49,658 nucleotides of DNA, taken from contig LUCW03002624.1 of assembly GCA_001586965.3 (NCBI GenBank), positions 20,001 through 69,658 on the forward strand. Reading direction: 5' to 3'. A model generated the notes under the pieces. It had not been told where the DNA came from and did not search any database. It worked only from the letters and a program-made list of their open reading frames with translations. This stretch comes from Sphaeroforma sirkka. Lineage: Eukaryota > Opisthokonta > Ichthyosporea > Ichthyophonida. This document shows positions 26,907 to 40,488 of the stretch, piece by piece. Position numbers and translations under genes: made by a program. The stretch's first letter is position 1. Every line of letters starts with the position of its first letter.

Positions 26907-29900
26907 TCAGTTATATACTGATGGTGTTTGTACTAGTGTCCAACCACTTGGGCTGGCCAGGGTAAAACCTCGCATGATCAGTATGAAAAACCTTATGCCG
27001 AACACTTTTATAGTACTCTGATATATTTCAAGAAATAAATATATTGCTTCACTTTTGGTTCCAAGCGATAGATTGTGTCGTTTTGGTATATACTGGTTCT
27101 GGGAGCGCCAGTATATAGGAGAGAAGCTGAAACAAATGAGGGTGCCGGTAAGAGGCTCAGTTTGAATCACTGTAGGAAAGCAGAGCGGAATCAACCGTTC
27201 GGTCAGGTGCTGCAGGGCGGTAGGTGAGAACGAATTGAGCCGTAGTTGCAAGGTAGGAGAGGATACGTAGGATTGCATCATAGTGCTGTTACAATGGATT
27301 GAGGGTACAAGCAACATCCACGCGGGTCATGTTTGCTGTGAAATCGAGATCACCTAAGATACTCCGATATTTGCCCGTAAATGTAGGGCCATTGAATGAA
27401 CCGGGTGAGAGCTAGAACCGGGGGTATGCTTAGGGAGAAGATCTTGCGTATGGAATATGTTGACAAGTCTACGAATGTAGGCGTCTTGAAGAATATATAT
27501 CTCCCCAGTAGGTGCCTGGATATCGCGGAAGCATACCACATGTTTAGCAAGACCAAGATTAGTCAACATATAGCTGTTCCAGGGGCATCGTCGGTACCAG
27601 GGTGGACAGCAGGAAAAATCCCATCCACGTATATAATAATGATGCTGTCACATGTGCGGTGGAGCCAAAGGCTTTCGTCTGCGACCGATTGTTTGAAGCC
27701 CAATTGGCGGAGTTTGACTGCACTGACATGGTTCTACAGTCGACCGGCTTGTTTTAAGCCGTAAAGGCCGCGCATGAGGCGGAGGAAAGAATTAGGAGGG
27801 TAATAGCTCAATTCTACAGAGCCCATTGGGGGTAACATATATACAGGAACATAAGTTTACTGTATAGAAATGCCGAGGCAACGTCAAAATGATGAACTTG
27901 TTTGCGTTGAAATGCTGCTGTGACCAGTCGGAGTGATATAGAACGAGCGGCGGGAGCGTATTTGCGAGTGTAGCTGTCGCCCTCGGCTTGTTCATCTCAT
28001 TTGGCGACCATGCGCGCCTTGATACGCGTGAGTTGTCTATGCTCATTGTGTTTCAAGGCAAACACGTATTTGCTATGAATGATCTTGGTGGCGGGAGGGA
28101 CTTGGTCGAGTGGTATACTATCCGCGAGCTCGTTGCGAATATGATTGTTCCGCTCGGTGTCAATAGCAGCCGACTAGTTGCACCTTTGAGGGACTTTGGG
28201 GAGATGCAATGGATTTGGCCATGCGCGGGTCATGAAGAGCTTCTAGCTTGAGGGAGCTGGCCTCAAAGCGGGTGGATGAAGTGATAGCACGGACACGGGT
28301 TATATCAACGGGAAGAGTCGAAAGGAAACGAATAGAGCTCTCAGCAGAATCAAGATGGCGCAGATTGCTGAATCTGGTATCCGTGGGGGAGTGACGTCGA
28401 AGGTGGAATCGTTCAACGACACGGCGGGGATGGGTGGGAAGAGGACCCGGACAAGGGTGATATGCTGTGTACATGGGAGCACGACGCCTGCGGAGAGGTA
28501 TTAAACGTGGGAAAAGAGAACGTGGTGGTATTGAGTTGGGGCAGGAGGAGAAAGGTGTCAATGTAAAGGGATGAGGGAAGAGAGGTGTTATAGAAGTCAA
28601 CGGAAGTGAGGATTCAGATGAATTGGAGTGTGTGTTTTATGAGTGGTAACCGAGCAGAGCAAGAGAGAGCAGAAAGAGTGAGAAAGGTTGGTACGAGATA
28701 GTCAGGAGCAGGTGTCCATATGAACAGAGAGATTGGAGCCCGCCATTGGGATTGTGTGGAGAAGGGCATGGGACCGATGTTAGCGATAGAGTGTCAAGAA
28801 AAGCGCTCAATGTAGTAGTAGTGCAGTAAGACGAGGAGAAACAGTGGGACTAGGAGTATCTGGTGCAGGAGAGTAAACGAGCAAGGTGTTGCAGAGCCTG
28901 GAGCCAAGTTCGTGTAGGGTTAGTAAGGGAAGACGAAGCTGTAGCAGGATTAGGGGAGAGCAAAAAGGAAAGAAATAGGCGTACGGTCTGATCTTAACCC
29001 AAAGTAAGAGGAGAAGAAGTGGGGTAAAAAGGGTTAGGCAACACAGGAACAGTGCAGAGGAAACATAACCAACAACCGTGTGGTGTAATGGAGTGTTGAA
29101 GTGGGGCTGGTAGTAGAGGGATGGGAGGTGAAAGTGTAGCCGGTAGCTGTGCGATGGATGTGATGTAGGCGTAAGTGGCGGTAATGGAGCGGATAAAGGC
29201 TCAGGAGAGATGTCGTGTTGCTGAAGTGGAGGAGTGGGTGGTAGGAAAAATTGTGGAAGCGGGTTCAGGAGTGATGGCGTCCTGGTGTAGTGAATAGAAA
29301 AGACCTATAAGAGGGGGATGGGGGCCAATGAACGGTACTTGTGGGGGGGGCTGCCGGGATCGGCGACTGGAATATGGTACGAGCAGGGGGCAGATGAGAA
29401 AGTGGCAATTTTACAGTCAGCGACCACTGCACGTTTCCGAATCGAAGATCCTTGGTATGGATATGTGATTGTGTGTCAAGAATCTGTATTCTGCAACAAT
29501 CCGGAGCCGAGTTAGGGTTCGGCCAAGCAAGGGCGCGATCACCCCAAAGTTTAAATACCACCAGACAACCAAACGAGCACGTGGACCACGAAAGTCGGTA
29601 CGTTGTAGAAAATTTTCGGCAGGAGTACGTGAACTTGTCATTCTTGGAGAGACAATGATTCCGCAAGTCACAAGCATATAGAAAGGCATCCCCCTCAGCA
29701 GTGATAAAATACGGACATCAACGTTGAGTGTGTCCTTTAGGGTTTTTTTAGCTTAGCATTGCGTTGAGGGGTATAAGAGGGGGTGGGAGTGTGAGTAGTC
29801 GCATCCCTTCGTGGTTTAAAGAGTTTTAACAGAATAACTTTGGAACTCCAAGGCATTGTCCGCAACTAATGTATCAGGCTTCCGGATAAGAGGAACAGCC

Positions 29901-31151
29901 ATTAAGAGGTGACGAATATGGATGTACATGTTCTGCTTGTTGGAGAGAGTGGTGTGAAGACCAAATTTAGTGTTAGCGTTGCATATGTTCAAAGTGTATT
30001 CATTGCCATATCGATCGGGTTGAATAGGACCTCGCATGTCGATGTGAAACCGCTATCCGGCACCGTATACAGTTTCTGTCGTAGGAGAGTGGGAGATGTA
30101 CGGGTGCAGATCGGAGGATTTGCCTCAACGCAACTTTTGCAGTATTCATAAAATTCTGGGTGTTGGCGCACGAAGCCAATTGCAGAGCGAGAATCAAGAC
30201 CCGGAGCTGAGTGCGTGGACATCTGACCTAGGACATCCTTAACTGTAAACACCCAAGATGGTTTGCCGACCGTTGTAGTCCCGTGACGCCTAAAGATGGT
30301 GGTTGTATTTTAAATTAGGACGGGTTGGCTCTGAATATGTGAGGCCATGAAGGCGTTCCACCATGGAGCACACGGCCTGAGGGGAACAACTATGACGATC
30401 TTGGAACCAGCTTTGGTGTTAGCTTTAATAATCTGGCCGATAACTCTTTGGTTAGGTCGACTTTCGACCAATCCTTGTACAGACCACCGTCCTCTAGACT
30501 GACAAAGCGGGGAAGTTGCGTGTTGCTGGGTGCAGCGCAAATGTCAATAGCAGGTTTGGAATTTAACAATTGACAGTGTGTAGTGGTCGCGGAGTGGTCG
30601 ATTTATTTGTTGTCTGACTTGATTTTTAAGGTTAGTTATCCTTCGAACTAAATCAGCAATCGTTAGGTTTGTAAGTGCGGTATGGACTGCATTAGTTGTA
30701 ACGACTGGGACAGGAGGTTAAAGGGAAAGTTGCTTTGTCTTTAGCTATGTACATAGGTCATCTATATTTTGGGTAAAAAATTATCCTTAATCTGCATGAG
30801 GGTTATTTTGCGCAGTTGTTCCTTATCAGCTTGCTCTACAAGCTCATGAATAAATAGATTCTGCTGAACTGTCGCACTTAAGATTGTAGCTTGTGTAGTA
30901 GCGATGTTGACGGCGTTCCACAGCGAAAAGTCTATTGACGAAGTGATTCGTCGCATAGCGCCCAAGATAAGCGGCATCGACAATCTCATGAATACTCTGA
31001 TAGGTTGGTGTTGAATTTCAAATAGACAAAAAGATTCAGGGGTGTTTTCTCTTGATGGTATTGGCGAGTGCGAGTCGAAGGGCAGGATCCATTGAAGTCT
31101 TGGCTTTTTGATATGTACCCTTAGCACGAACTTTCGTAATAAACGTTTCAA
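26907..31151 (-). pseudogene. Decayed Ty1/copia element (gag-PR-INT-RT-RH)
   Basis: Read from 31151 downward: a gag/protease-like region, then integrase near 30050-29770 (GPIQPDRYGNEYTLNIC, LVADNALEFQS, then YTPQ-like frames). A Pro/Ser-rich spacer spans about 29250-28300. RT fragments follow at 28060-27400: RIKARMVAK, KYAPAAR, MRGLYGLKQAG and IIIYVDG, where YVDG replaces the usual YVDD. RNase H is at 27317-26907 (RSQNQYIPKRHNLSLGTKSEA, like WxSKKQxxVSxSSxEAE). The integrase-before-RT order fits copia. The many frameshifts and stops make it dead. No LTR pair was found. Confidence 0.75.
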
Positions 31152-31274
31152 GTTTTACCATGTAGGGTTGGAAATTGCTTCATTCTTTCTTGGGGGTGTT
31201 CAGAATACAGCCAGCGTAAGTTTGGTCAGGGTGTAACTCGTCCTTAGGAAATTTATGATGGAAATAGTTCTTAA

Positions 31275-31895
31275 AAAGTTTCTTAAAAATAGCCCATACC
31301 TTAAAGTGACCAATGAAGTGTATTTCTCAAAGACTAATCTTTATTTTGAAATCTAGATTTGATATATGGTGCAAATAGATTACTGTGGTAAGTCATCGGT
31401 ATATTGGCAGGACATGGCCAGTTCTATGTCCTGTTTCTAAAGGTAGATGTTAGAACCATCGTAAGATATAATTGTCCAGGACACCGTAAACCCCTTTGTT
31501 GTGAGTTAAATACTTGAGCGCATAGTTAATTTCTTAAAAATAGCCAATACCCGAAAAAAACTTATAAAGTGTATTTCTCAAAGACATCTTTATTTTTGAA
31601 TCTAGATTTGATTTATAGTAAAAATAGATTACTGTGGCAAGTCATCGGTATATTGGCAGGACATGGCCAGTTCCATGTCCTGTTTCTAAAGGTAGATGTT
31701 AGAACCATCGTTGGATATAATTGTCCAGGACACCGTAAAGCCCTTTGTTATGAGTTAAATACTTGAGAGCATAGTCAATTTCTTAAAAAAAGCCCATACC
31801 CTAAAGAGACTTATGAAGTGTATTCCTCAAAGACTTATCTTTATTTTGAAATCTAGATTTGATTTATAGTAAAAATAGATTACTGTGGTATTACG
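31275..31895. repeat. Tandem repeat, period about 250 bp, about 2.5 copies
   Basis: The unit contains tgtatttctcaaagac, tttattttgaaatctagatt, agattactgtgg, ggacatggccagttc and ggacaccgtaaa. Copies align at 31321, 31572 and 31821; the third stops at about 31890. It lies between two copia remnants pointing in opposite directions. Relation to an LTR is possible but not shown. Confidence 0.9.
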
Positions 31896-32928
31896 GTGAG
31901 AACCAGGAGGTAGACCCTGAGAAACCCCTAGAGATAGGGTTCAAAGAAGAGGAGGAAAAAACTAGGTTGAACTGCGCGGGTATTTGATGTTTTATTTAAC
32001 AACGGGTTCAAATAGAACCGTTGTAAATCGTTGAACAACTTGATATTTGTAGCACCATCATTATAATTCCTATAGCTGATTCCTTCACTCTGATCGATTA
32101 CTTAGCTGATATAAGCATCATACAGAAGAAGCGGTGTTTCTACGATGATTAGTTCTATAGTCTATTTACTGGGCATTTCATATAATCGATCGCGATTGAA
32201 TGCAATGGTGTGTGATGGGTGTAAATGGTGTTAGTGAAACTTGTGCAAACTCGTTACGATCGTAATAGAGGTTGGTTTGACCTTATAGATAATCACTATC
32301 CACATAAATCAAAGGTCCTATACCTTCAAAGAATCTCTAATCCACTATACACGCTTAGAATCAATTCTCTATACGCGCAGTCGCCTTGCGCGGCAGGCTG
32401 TATACATGATAGAGCTATAGACCTCTGTTTTTTTCGACAGTACAAAATTACCCGTGACAATGGTTTTAAAATAAAATCTCTATTTGAAGCGGAGGTAAAA
32501 AAGAAAAGCAAAAACAAAAAAACAAACAAAAAAGGGCCGTGTGGCGTGTACCAGACTCGGTGGGCGGTAAATAGACGGTAAACGGTGGCGGTGCGACCGT
32601 GTGAGCCTATGTATTCTTTGGGGGTCTCTCTTTCTTGAAAACAAAAACAAAATATGAAAAGCGAAAAGAAAAATGGTCAGTTTTCACTTTTCAGAGTTTT
32701 AAGACTCAAAGAGTCCTAGAAACACTAACAGAGTTTATATATTGTTAAACAAAATTTACGAAAACTGACTTTATTTAACAACAGACATTTTTAAACCCCT
32801 AGAATGATTCTCTGTCAAAATAGCATATATATATTTGTGTCTCAAATATAATAAACAATAGTCTTTCCACAGGGGTTTTTTGGGCCTATTAGGTCATGGA
32901 CTTTATTCACCTCTATTAAACTATTAAT
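31896..32928. other. Unresolved DNA, possibly 5' leader or LTR of the downstream copia element
   Basis: No gene was recognised. The position just upstream of a copia gag suggests remains of its LTR, but no matching sequence was found after that element's end near 38.73 kb. Confidence 0.3.
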
Positions 32929-35900
32929 ATGGAAGTGGATAATACAACTACCGTATTTTCCCACAAATGGACTCAACTCGACATCGATGGCCGCAATTAT
33001 GACCTTTGGCTCTCTGATATTTTTGTTGCTCCCTCCGCTGGCACAAAGGGCGCTCTACCCGTTCTCCAATTCATTCAAGACGGCCAACCTGTTGCTGCCC
33101 CTGGACACTCCCCTATTGTCTCCATACCCCCGCCCCCAACTTTCGAACCACTAGCTTTCGCACCACCAGCAAAAAATATGAATCGTACCATGCTGCTCGC
33201 CACATACCTTTCAACTCCATGATCACTGGACTTCGCTACTCTCTTGAAGCCGAAAATTTCATGTCTGATTCATGGACACTGTAAATTCTCCGCGCTATGT
33301 TCTTCCACCGATCCGCTGCTATAGCCAAACCCATCAATCTAGCATATCTTGAACTGTTCAAACACGCTCATGATGAATCCATGCGTGCCTGGTCCCATCG
33401 ATGCTCCCGTCTCAAACGTGACGCCGCCCGTCAAGGCAATATGTTGACGAATCCAAGATGCATTTATTTCTGGTTTTGGTCAACAATCCCAAGAACAGGC
33501 CAGATAGTTTCTTCACACTCAGAATCGTGACGAAGTCACACCCACTGACATCTGCGAATGGATTGGAGCATTGAAACAGAATAACTCCTCACAGATGGCT
33601 GCTCCAGATACTGTCTCTTTTATATGCAACAAGCCTATTCCTGATCGTTTGTCTAAACCATCTTAATATGATCTTATTCTTCGATTGGAAACTATGAGAA
33701 GATTCTTGATCGTAATCACCCCGGTCCTCGTGATCTCGATCGTCGCCCCCGCACTGCAACTTTCTGACCATTTTGCCAGCTCTTGTCCATCTAGATGCGG
33801 CAGTTGCGGTGCAAAAGGTCATCGTGCTGGCTCTCTAGCTTGCAAGAACTGCTCTGTCAAAGACATAATGCGAAGGTTTGTTCCAAACGAGTTGTCAATA
33901 AATCCAGGTCTACTCGTTAGCATCTATTGCTCGTATAACTATACAAATACAAACATCTAAGAGCACGCCGTCCAATACTTTCCTCATTGACGGTAATGCC
34001 ACTGTCAACTACTTACACACCAAATCCCGTTATCTCCTCACTTGCTTTGAATCTAGCACATTTCCTTAGATTCTGGCCGACAACTCCACAATTTATATTC
34101 GCGAGCGAGGTATTTACCCAGGACTTGGTCTCACATATCTTAGTCCAACCCTCGACCAACAATTCGTATCGCAGAACAAGATAACGGTTCCCCGAACCCA
34201 GGGAGGGTACATGATTACGTAAGATCATCTTCAACAACAATCATCTGACACGCTGCCACCCGCAGTCAAAATACTCACGGAAAATCACTATAGCAACCAC
34301 ACAGCTATAAAAAAATCCTACGATTTCCACCGCACTCACAGTCACAAATGGGATCACCAGCACATCTGCTCCAGATCATTATCCTATTGACTCTGATTCA
34401 GATCCATCTGTTGATTTTTCATGGTCTCCTCCATTGCCTACTCCTAGTGCATCGAGTTTTAGCCAATCAGACACTTCATAGTCCCGTAGCGACACTCTAT
34501 TCCAACAAAAATTACGATGGCATACGATGAGTACCACCGCAACAATGGTCATAGTAGCCGTGTCACCACAGTCAAAATGACACTCAAAGACAACGTTACC
34601 TACACAAATCGTCCCCCTATGAAGGCTGAATGCTACATCGTGATGAATTTCGCAAAGCTATGGCATTTCTGGGACAAAATTACGCAACTACATCAATTCG
34701 CCGGACCCGAAGGCGGCATCGCCAATGGTTTTCGAAAAGTTAACCTATTGTTAGAAACGGCTTACGGGAATCCAGATGGTCTGACATTTCCGGTTTACTC
34801 ATATTGAATATATCTACTGGTATACCACTTGCTATTTGTGTGCCTCTTCGACCCCATGCATAGTGGTGTGTCTATTTATACGCCACATCCAGAAACAACC
34901 TTAAATCATCCACAACATAGTCAAATTTATTTTGCACAGCAGTTGACAAACCTTCTTGGGAATACACTCTCGTTACTTTAGGTTGTCCCATCCGTCACAC
35001 AATACTCCCCGGTCCTGATTTCAAAGCTGCCATTGAACTTGCTCAAGCTCACTCTGGATTTGAAAAGCACTGCCGTACCAGTACTGAAGAAAAACTCTAA
35101 CGAAATCCAGTGCATCACAAAATATGGTCCTGCTGAACAGCTTCATGCCGAATTTCAAGGACCTGTGCCTGAAGACCGATATGGGACCAAGTATGTTCTC
35201 AATATCATCTGTGATGGAACCAAATATGGTCTCTATTCTTTTCACAAAAACAAAAGAACATGGCTGACAAAGTCAAAGCCTTACTTATTCAAATATCCCC
35301 CGCAATATAAATCCTATCAACTAATTGCCGATGGTGATTGTGTTTTTTCAATCTGCCAACACACGAGCATTATTTTGTGGTATGTCATCTATGCACAGCA
35401 CGCCAGCATACACCCCTCAACTCAAAGGGAAAGTGAAACGATCTCACGACACACTCAATAAACTCACTCACACACTCTTGATTGACTCAAAACAGCCTCT
35501 TTCTCTATGGACACGCAAAAGTCTATTTGGATATAATCCATAATGAAAACTTAGCTACCTCTGATCCACTCAACTCTCCTTCTGACAAATGACATCAGAA
35601 GTTCCTTGCTATCACCGTGCCCGATATGGGTGTATAGTAATGTTCAAACTGGAAGATAATGCTTTAAAGAAAGCACAAAAATATTGTCCTCAAATTGGCT
35701 ATGGTGTTTTCTTAGGTCGTGCTCCACACTCTACCACTAATACATGGCTGGTTCAAAATTTTGCTACCCAATGTCTCAACACACGCAACATCAAATCTAT
35801 CTCGGACGAAACGCCTCAATGGAAGACCACTGAAAAAAATAAAAGCGACTATGTGCTCTAATCCTACTGGCTATACAATTCCTGAAGACTGGTACAAACT

Positions 35901-38726
35901 GTCTACCAACTCTACAGCCCCCACTCCTGCTTCACCACGAACAACCCCTCTAGTTGGAACTCACACCCAACGTGACACCTACACCAGTCCTTCACAATCA
36001 TATAGCCAAGCAATCACAAAGTCACATGCTCCATACACGGAAACACGCAACTTACCCAGAAAATTACCTGCCCATGACCTTCCATTTGGTGACGATGACC
36101 CCACTGGTTCTTCTCCTAATGCCACTATTCTTGCTTCCTGTAATCTTGATCTTATCTGTTCTACTCCCGAACAATCTATTGCATCTGGATAACAATCACT
36201 TGCAAAACAACCTTGATTCCCTCCACTTAATGACACATTTAATCGTTACATGATGGCACGACACGCACAACGTGAACAAGATGATGCCTTCCCTGACGTA
36301 TTGCTTGCAACTAGATCAGATGACAGCCAACTCTCTACAATTGCCCGAGCCCATTCCAATCACAACAACTGAATCGAACAAACACATACCTTGCTTGATG
36401 ACTTCCTGCCGACTGCTTACCTTAATCCCGATGGAGATCATATCTCTCACAACTTTGTGTACGAACCTGCATTTGCCCCTGATTCCCTTTCGCTATCTCC
36501 TGTTGTACAATATTTTGGTTATCAGCGCCACCTACCTGACAATGATCTTCACCATACCACAGCATATTCCGATACCGATATGATTTTTAGTGACGAATCC
36601 ACTACAACCATTCCTAGTGCCCGCAGTGTCACTGCCATTACTGGTTCCACCATGATGCTACTTGAGGCATCGACTTTACTGTATCACACCATCCTCAAAA
36701 CTGTGAACAAGCCCGCAAAACACCTGAGTGAGACCACTGGCTTGCCGCAATAAACAAAGAACATCAAGCTCACATTCAAAACAACCGGGCCGATGCTGTC
36801 CTCATCTCACATGTTTCCCGTAAGTCCGCAAACATGATGAAAACGTCACACCAATAGTTTACAAAGCTCGCATGGTTGCACATGGTGATCAGCAGATTAA
36901 AGATGACTCTTATCAGGACACGTATGCTCCAGCTGCCACATCAACCACAATTCATATGTCTCTATCAAAACCTTGACGTTTTGCACTATAGTGTTGACAC
37001 TGCATTCTTAGATTTCAAACTTGACACGGTTGTCTACATAAGCCGTTGAATTAGGTTTCTGCCCACCTGAAACTGTGCTTAAACTCAAGCGAGGACTCTA
37101 TAGTTAAAAGCAAACTGGGATATTATGAAAGCATGACATTGCTACTAAACTCACTACACTAATGTTTACGCAAAGTGATGCCAATGAAAATATATGTATC
37201 TTGGGGTTTTTTTGTGGATGAGATTGTACCTGCTGTTTGCCGTGGTATGAGAAATCTAGGTATGGTCAAACACCCGGTCGATCTTTGCATACGACAACAC
37301 CCGGACAAAACTGTCATCGACCAACGAGCTTACATCGATCATATGCTTCGAACTCTTGATTTCAATGACACTCACTCCCAAATTTACACTTATCACTGGC
37401 ATTCCACCCCATCGAACTCACCAATGCGCCACCTTACACTGAAAACTCCCGGGAGCTTTGGGCTTTGCAGCCAATCCTACACGAGTTGACATTGCAGCAA
37501 GCGTGAATTAGCTCGCTCTATTTGCCGCTCATTCTTCTACTGCCCAGGTCACATTATTAGAATGCATTCTAACTTACCTTCGTTAAACACCCGACTACAC
37601 ACATACATACCATCGCAAAATGACAAACCAAACAATCGATACAGCACTTACCGCTTACACTGATTTCGATATTCCGGCATAGTCCTTTGTGACAACGGCA
37701 CACCTGTATACTGGAAACGTGCTAAACAGAAAACTGTCACGCTTAGTTTGAGTAAAGCAGAGTATGCTGCAGCATCAGAAACCGTTCGCAACATTGCATA
37801 GTTTAGAATCATTATGTTCGCACTCGGATACCACCTCACACTTCCCATTATACTTCATTGCGGCAACCAAAGCGCTATACGGGTGGTATTAGTGTAAACT
37901 TCGATGGAAATTACTAGGTTTCAAACTATATTAAACTAAAATACAATTTAGTCAGTTAGGATTTAGCAGTGGTAGCTTGTGTAAGAATGATCGGGACTGC
38001 CTCTTGTTAAGAGCCTAAATATCCTCGATCACACAGGGCGTACCTCTAGCTGTTCTTTATTGAATAATTTTCACTAGAAGTACTAAGTGTTCATGACCAC
38101 ATGCCTAATTTGTAGATAGACATAATAGCGTAAGTCACGTTAATACATTAGCTGATATAAATAAAGTTCCATCTGAAGAAAAGTTAAAAAAAGAAAAAAA
38201 GACTTATTGGATTTTGGAGATTGGCGGGAGGACCAAAATCTATAAGTAGTAGTTCGGAGATTATAAAATTTAGTTTATAATATCCTACATCTACTAATGT
38301 CTCAAATAGGTCCAAGTAGATGAGTCATACCAAATACTCAGGCTATTGGAGCCATCAAAGTGAATTTAGAACACTTTGGAAATATTGGAAAAAGAGCTTG
38401 TATTAAATTATTTAAAATACAAATAAAAAAAACCAATGTATTATCTCAATTGATCTTGATATTTTAGACTGACCGGAGGCCGTATTTCTACATTAGGCAC
38501 AGGAGCACCAAAAGAACTCAAGCATATAGATATCAGACAACACTATATGAGAGATAGTGCTCGGTCTAACATGATTCACCTTTTATATATATCAACAAAC
38601 GAGAATCCCTCCGATCTTCTTACCAAAAGTCTTCTTCGCCCGAACCATGAATTGGGGCGAGCCTATGCCGCACCCGACCATGGATGCACTCAGTATTTGC
38701 TGACTGGTCTGGATCGGAAATATTGA
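32929..38726 (+). pseudogene. Decayed Ty1/copia element (gag, PR, INT, RT, RH) with a solo LTR inserted
   Basis: gag begins at 32929 (LDIDGRNYDLWLSDI, like the copia gag N-terminus) and has a knuckle-like CGSCGAKGHRAGSLAC near 33797-33845. A protease remnant FLIDGNATVNYL is near 33990. The integrase core is near 35130-35260 (LHAEFQGPVPEDRYGTKYVL), with TPQLKGKVKRSHDTLNK later and GVFLGRAPHSTTNTW near 35705. RT fragments are near 36860-37350 (YKARMVAHGDQQIKDDSYQD, TYAPAA, DQRAYIDHMLRTLDF). RNase H is split by an LTR at 37893-38492 and resumes as KHIDIRQHYMRDS, NENPSDLLTKSL, ending with TGA at 38724-38726. Many stops occur throughout. Confidence 0.8.
37893..38492 (-). mobile_element. Solo LTR of the gypsy family inserted in copia RNase H
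   Basis: This 600-bp LTR starts tgtaaacttcgatgg and ends ggccgtatttctaca. The host codons read through as GTA TTA GGC ACA once it is removed. Left flank ATTAG (37888-37892) equals ATTAG at 38492-38496, so the duplication is 5 bp (or TTAG, 4 bp, with TG…CA ends). A complete element presumably inserted and then recombined between its LTRs. Confidence 0.9.
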
Positions 38727-38999
38727 TTTACACCGAAATTTGAAAGTAGTACTTCGACAGCGTAATTAGCCGGGGTATAAGGGAACATCTGTCGATGTGT
38801 CAGAGACGGGTGAGGGTACGGTGGTTTTTCTACATGGTGGAGAAAAGAACCAAGGCGTTTGTAGAGGGTCTATATACCGTGAAAGTCGTGGCACTCCTCC
38901 TGCAATTGCCGGAGGCGGTCAGGGCCAATGAACGGCAGTTTCGAGTCTACCAGGATGCGGTGGATTAATTGTTAGATGCAAGTAAAGTGACTGGTGATG

Positions 39000-40440
39000 A
39001 ATTTGGGGCTACCGGGCAGACGGCCAAGAGACAACTGTCATTGCGGTAGTCGAGCAATGTGAATATGTACGTATTCGTTACAATCATAGCACAGAGTCGG
39101 ATTGGTGCAAGCCACAAAAGTGGAGTAAGTTTGTTTAATTTTTGGGAAACCTAGGGTGTTTAGCGCCCGTGATGATGGCTGCTGCTTGAATGAGTGCTGA
39201 GTTATAGCGTTTACACAGGGGGGCCCAACTCATCTTTCCAAAAATGTTTAGGCCATATGTAGCCGTGGATAGCATGGATAGGATGAATGTCCTGAACAGC
39301 ACCAACATTGGTTGCGGAGGTGTTGCCAGCTGGAGCCATGGACGCCATAAAAGCGGAAAGAGGCGATACCCAGGGTCAATGCTGCAACCAGGGATTCCAT
39401 ATGCCTGGCGAGGTTGATCTCTTGTATTTCGTGAGAGAGTAGGAACCCCTGATATTTAGAGCGTTTCGGCTTGACATGTGTGGGCGCCATCTTCAGAGGG
39501 AAGTAACCTCTGTTTTAAGGTGCGTTTGCAAGTGTCGGCGTGACAAACGCACCATTTATACGGAGGGTTGGCGCTGCGTGTCGTAAGTCGGTAGATCGTA
39601 CTCAGGATTTAATGACACCCTCTTCGATGCCATATTTGCGTCCCCACGCATCAATGTCGTCTAAGAAGGGATAAAGCGGAACCGGTTAGGGGGCTTGAAT
39701 CCGTGTGTCATCGACAAATGAATAAGAGCGGAGGAGCTTGGCCCGAAATTGTGCTAGCGTGACAGCTGGCTAAGAAATCTATGTAAAAAAATAAAGAGGG
39801 GTGGCCGACGATTGAGCTTTGTAGGATGCCATTCGTATGAAAGGGACTACCTTTATTTGAAGCCAGCTTGGGTTGCATGGATAGCAGAGTCGGGGTGGCT
39901 TGAATTCAGCTTGAAAAATCATTTTTTAAAGATGCGTCTGACTATAAAATTAAGCGTGATAGGACGGAAGTCGGCGGGGGAGGTGATATCTGCATCGGCT
40001 TTCTTTGGGTGCGCTGTCAGGAGGCTGCAGTTCAAAGATGCAGGGAAGGTACCCGCCTTCAGTAGCTCAGTCAATGCTTCGGCAAGGAGTTAATCAGTGG
40101 GCAATTGGCGTCGGGGCGTCCTAATGTCTTGCGTTTAGTGGAGCGCTCCACTGCGACCTTCAGGAGGAGGATATGGATCCCGTCGGGGCCAGGCCCCTTA
40201 TAAAGCCATCATTACATCGTCGGAGCGTATGGTGAAATTGACATCGGGCGAGGGTTCAGTGTCCGGTAGAACCACGTACGTTTTTTTTGAATAGGTCCTC
40301 GAAGTAGCCAGTGAGGGTGGCACCTGTGTCATCGGCACACGGTATGCAGGGTTGGCGCAGAGACCGTCGTTTGTACGCAATATCTTTGAACATATGAGCA
40401 TTGCTTTGGACGGTCAGACGTGGGCGCTGGGGTAATATGA
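39000..40440 (-). pseudogene. Decayed LINE-type (non-LTR) reverse transcriptase
   Basis: Read on the minus strand: FTIRSDDVMMAL (about 40235-40200), KGPGPDGIHILLLKVAVERS (40200-40140; the LINE motif GPDGI then LK), and LLKAGTFPASL, HPKKADADI, ADFRPITLNF (40060-39945; the FRPI(T/S)L block). Further down, LLRSYSFVDDTRIQAP (39745-39690) is the catalytic (Y/F)xDD block. The order is that of the RT palm of non-LTR elements. In-frame stops and frameshifts interrupt it. No endonuclease domain, poly(A) tail or target duplication was identified. Confidence 0.7.
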
Positions 40441-40488
40441 ATCAAAATCATATAGGATAACCACTACCTCAATCAAGTTATCTACCTC

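Noticed and set aside
28160..28980. Pro/Ser/Arg-rich minus-strand frame as a separate protein
   Set aside because: It lies between copia integrase and RT fragments in the same orientation and fits the variable spacer of that polyprotein.
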